7,623 nt of DNA, taken from positions 1-7,623 of the forward strand of contig DAOWNN010000106.1 in NCBI GenBank assembly GCA_030642585.1, given 5' to 3'. Numbering within the stretch: position 1 is the stretch's first letter; the number at the start of each line of letters is the position of its first letter. Below the pieces are notes generated by a model. That model was given only the letters and a program-made list of their open reading frames with translations. It had not been told where the DNA came from and ran no database searches. Of this stretch, positions 6,086-7,623 are shown in pieces. Source of the stretch: Bacteroidota bacterium. Lineage in GTDB: Bacteria > Bacteroidota > Bacteroidia > Bacteroidales > VadinHA17. A program made the translations under genes and the position numbers.

Positions 6086-6386
6086 AATCTGAATTTGTCA
6101 ACTAATTTTCTAAATCTATATTCTATAGACTATATAGATGCAATCTATCAGGAAGCCGACTTTGAAACCATGCTTTTACCCCATTAAAATTCATTAAGTT
6201 CAAGAAATTATTTACTAAAAGGCATGTAAATAACTGGCATATAGACATTTAAACTGTGTATTTAGTATATATTTGTCGTTTTTCATTCATATTTGTGATT
6301 TTAACTAATGTATTACATCATATAATACCTGTATCTTACTGGTTTACAAGTAAATTAAATTGTATTCTAATATAATCAATTATTGT

Positions 6387-6481
6387 TTACAATTGTATAC
6401 AGTTTTATGTAATATTTGAATAAAAAGTTAGTTTACTTATGTAAATAGCATATATTTTACATGAATATGTTACATTTGTAA
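6387..6481. promoter_or_regulatory. Operator-like array B, same motif as array A
   Basis: Three further copies lie about 400 bp from array A: TTACAATTGTAT (6387-6398), TTACTTATGTAA (6433-6444, extended to TTTACTTATGTAAA) and TTACATTTGTAA (6470-6481), the last being the exact reverse complement of 5952-5963. Related looser dyads occur between the arrays, for example TTTACAAGTAAA at 6343-6354 and GTATTA/TAATAC at 6310-6328. No gene clearly begins to the right of array B within 480 bp. Confidence 0.5.
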
Positions 6482-6660
6482 CTCCATTTTCTTTTATTTT
6501 TTGTTTTCTGTATTTTCAATTTGAGTTTCACAAATTATTCTCATCCTACTCTATTTTGAAAAAAAAATAATTCAAATTTTTATATTATTATTTTCAAAAA
6601 ATACACGGGATTGGATTACAAAAATATTTTTTTAGTCTTTCCCCTATTTTTTCCATTTTT

Positions 6661-6871
6661 TTAGCTTCTCCTTTGCATATTTCCTACTTCCTGTACCGCC
6701 TTTTCGTTAATATTCAATTCTAAAAGGCTTTCAACTGCCTGATTATCTATTTTAATGCATTGATACTCATTAGTATAAATTGATAAAATCCAGTAAAATA
6801 TTACTCCTGAATAATACTACTCCAGCTAAATCTCTAAGCTTTTGATCAAATTTCTTAATTGTTTGACTCAT
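6661..6871 (-). pseudogene. Possible decayed small ORF (one frameshift)
   Basis: A minus-strand frame starts at ATG 6871 and reads 33 codons (MSQTIKKFDQKLRDLAGVVL and on to FINLY) to TAA at 6770. In a neighbouring frame, open over the next stretch, the reading continues with protein-like sequence (YTNEYQCIKIDNQAVESLLE, later ELNINEKAVQEVGNMQRRS) to a TAA at 6663-6661. Joined by one frameshift near 6775-6785 they would give about 70 residues with amphipathic, protein-like composition. I do not recognise a family. Alternatively the first part is a genuine 33-residue peptide or the whole is chance. Confidence 0.25.
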
Positions 6872-6890
6872 AATTTTGTAACTTGTACTA

Positions 6891-6912
6891 ACTCCTCAAT
6901 TAAAGGAGGAGT
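6891..6912. promoter_or_regulatory. Hairpin between AT-rich region and surface-protein gene
   Basis: ACTCCTC (6891-6897) pairs perfectly with GAGGAGT (6906-6912) across an 8-nt loop. No T-tract follows on either strand, so a simple intrinsic terminator is unlikely. A perfect TAnnTTTG match (TAATTTTG, 6871-6878) lies just upstream on the plus strand but no TTG sits at 19-23 nt, so a promoter there, and a leader carrying this hairpin, is tentative. Confidence 0.3.
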
Positions 6913-6966
6913 ATTCGGGAAAAGAGTCGTATAATTAAACATCAATTCCTCATAAACTCAAAAGTC

Positions 6967-7623
6967 ATGAAAGCATAATCCAGAAAATCTATCCTTCTTG
7001 TTTTATTTCTTTTTTCATTCATCATTCAACATTCATCATTTAACATTCTCTTCGCCCAGGCTCCACAAAAATTCAATTACCGGGCTGTGGCCAGCGATGG
7101 GAATACTGTTTTGGAAAACATTAGTCTGGATGTAAGATTTGAGATTTTGCAGGGCAGTACTACAGGAGAAATGGTTTGGACAGAAACACAAACAGGCATT
7201 ACAACTAATGATTATGGCTTGTTTAGTATCAATGTGGGCAGCGATACAGAAATATCTATTGACTGGAACAATGGGCCATACTTTTTAAAGGTAGAGGTAG
7301 ATCTTGGAAATGGCTTTCAGGAATTTGGAAATTCAGAACTGTTATCTGTTCCTTATGCCCTGAACACAAAATCTGTTTCTTCTCTTGAAAATCTTGATAT
7401 CCGGGGTTCTGTTGATATGGATCCAGACTCTGCATTGTTTGAAGTAAAAAGAAACGACGGACAAACGATTTTTGCAGTTTATAATTCAGGAAGTTACAAT
7501 GTGATGGTTGGGAACAATACAGGCTTAAGCAACCTCTCTGGAATGAATAATGTATACCTGGGAACTTCAGCCGGAATGCTGAACAATGGAAATTCTAATG
7601 TTTTTATAGGAAACAATGCCGGA
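6967..7623 (+). CDS. Secreted surface protein with GNN-x-G repeats, N-terminal stop at codon 4 (3' end outside window)
   Basis: The frame is open from 6979 to the right edge (215 codons). It begins SRKSILLVLFLFSFIIQHSSFNILFAQ, a signal peptide with a basic start, hydrophobic core and likely cleavage after LFAQ. The mature part opens APQKFNYRAVASDG and contains VRFEILQGSTTGEMVWTETQ, NDYGLFSINVG, IDWNNGPYFLKVEVD and ELLSVPYALNTKSV, a module common at the start of Bacteroidetes surface and tail-fibre-like proteins. From about codon 175 repeats of the form N-x-V-(Y/F/M)-(L/I/V)-G-x-x-x-G begin (VMVGNNTG, VYLGTSAG, VFIGNNAG), as in YadA-head-like or trimeric fibre proteins, some of which end in an intramolecular chaperone or sorting domain. 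The only ATG (6967) is followed by AAA GCA TAA, so the gene as written is interrupted at codon 4; no other ATG, GTG or TTG precedes the signal peptide. Confidence 0.8.
7017..7044 (+). repeat. 14-bp tandem repeat inside the signal-peptide coding region
   Basis: ATTCATCATTCAAC (7017-7030) is followed directly by ATTCATCATTTAAC (7031-7044), 13 of 14 identical, then ATTC begins again. It encodes the IIQHSSFN part of the signal peptide. A unit of 14 bp is not a multiple of three, so gain or loss of one copy would change the reading frame. Confidence 0.65.

Larger units (their letters stand above)
5951..6966. other. About 1 kb of AT-rich DNA without an intact recognised gene
   Basis: Between the XRE gene and the surface-protein gene lies a very AT-rich stretch with many A and T runs and multiple stops in every frame. 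It holds operator arrays A and B, a possible decayed small ORF near 6661-6871 and a hairpin at 6891-6912. I found no tRNA, no CRISPR array, and no transposase or phage gene. Its length and the spaced repeats suggest a regulatory region, an RNA gene or a remnant of lost genes. Confidence 0.5.

Noticed and set aside
5952..6481. CRISPR array or replication-origin iterons
   Set aside because: The copies are 12-bp palindromes with irregular spacing, with no constant repeat-spacer length, no cas genes and no replication initiator gene in the window.

Overview
The window looks like a piece of chromosome from a Bacteroidetes (Bacteroidales/Marinilabiliales-like) bacterium. The signs are AT-rich intergenic DNA, few Shine-Dalgarno sites, candidate promoters of the TTG/TAnnTTTG type, a two-gene HU cluster ending in a membrane/LysM protein, and a surface protein of a Bacteroidetes family that opens with a 'Q-x-F-N-Y-x-A-V' and 'LLSVPYAL' module. 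The assignment is by pattern and was not checked by any search.

Layout. 1-1037 (minus): two HU-family genes overlapping by 8 nt. The second, cut by the left edge, has an HU domain, a membrane segment and the start of a LysM domain; it has no stop inside the window and is easy to miss. 1038-1383: AT-rich non-coding DNA with a candidate promoter for the HU pair. 1384-2022: an inserted single-gene integron cassette (minus) with an attC site that folds well, bounded by matching core sites; no integrase is visible. 2248-3087 (plus): a stand-alone CHAD-domain protein starting at TTG. 3088-3680: repeat-bearing intergenic DNA. 3681-5359 (minus): pyrK-pyrD, the electron-transfer and catalytic subunits of NAD-dependent dihydroorotate dehydrogenase B, overlapping by 7 nt. 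5480-5950 (minus): an XRE-type HTH regulator just upstream of pyrK. 5951-6966: about 1 kb of very AT-rich DNA without an intact recognisable gene, carrying two clusters of a TTACAnnTGTAA-like motif. 6979-7623 (plus): the start of a secreted repeat-containing surface protein whose only ATG is followed at codon 4 by an in-frame TAA.

The genes do not form one system. The best-supported unit is pyrKD (pyrimidine synthesis). The most unusual items are the lone integron cassette carrying a conserved-looking gene of unknown function, and the array of palindromic operator-like sites beside the HTH gene, where the motif contains the Bacteroidetes -7 promoter box. The XRE gene probably regulates itself and possibly something on the far side of the AT-rich region; whether it affects pyrKD is unknown.
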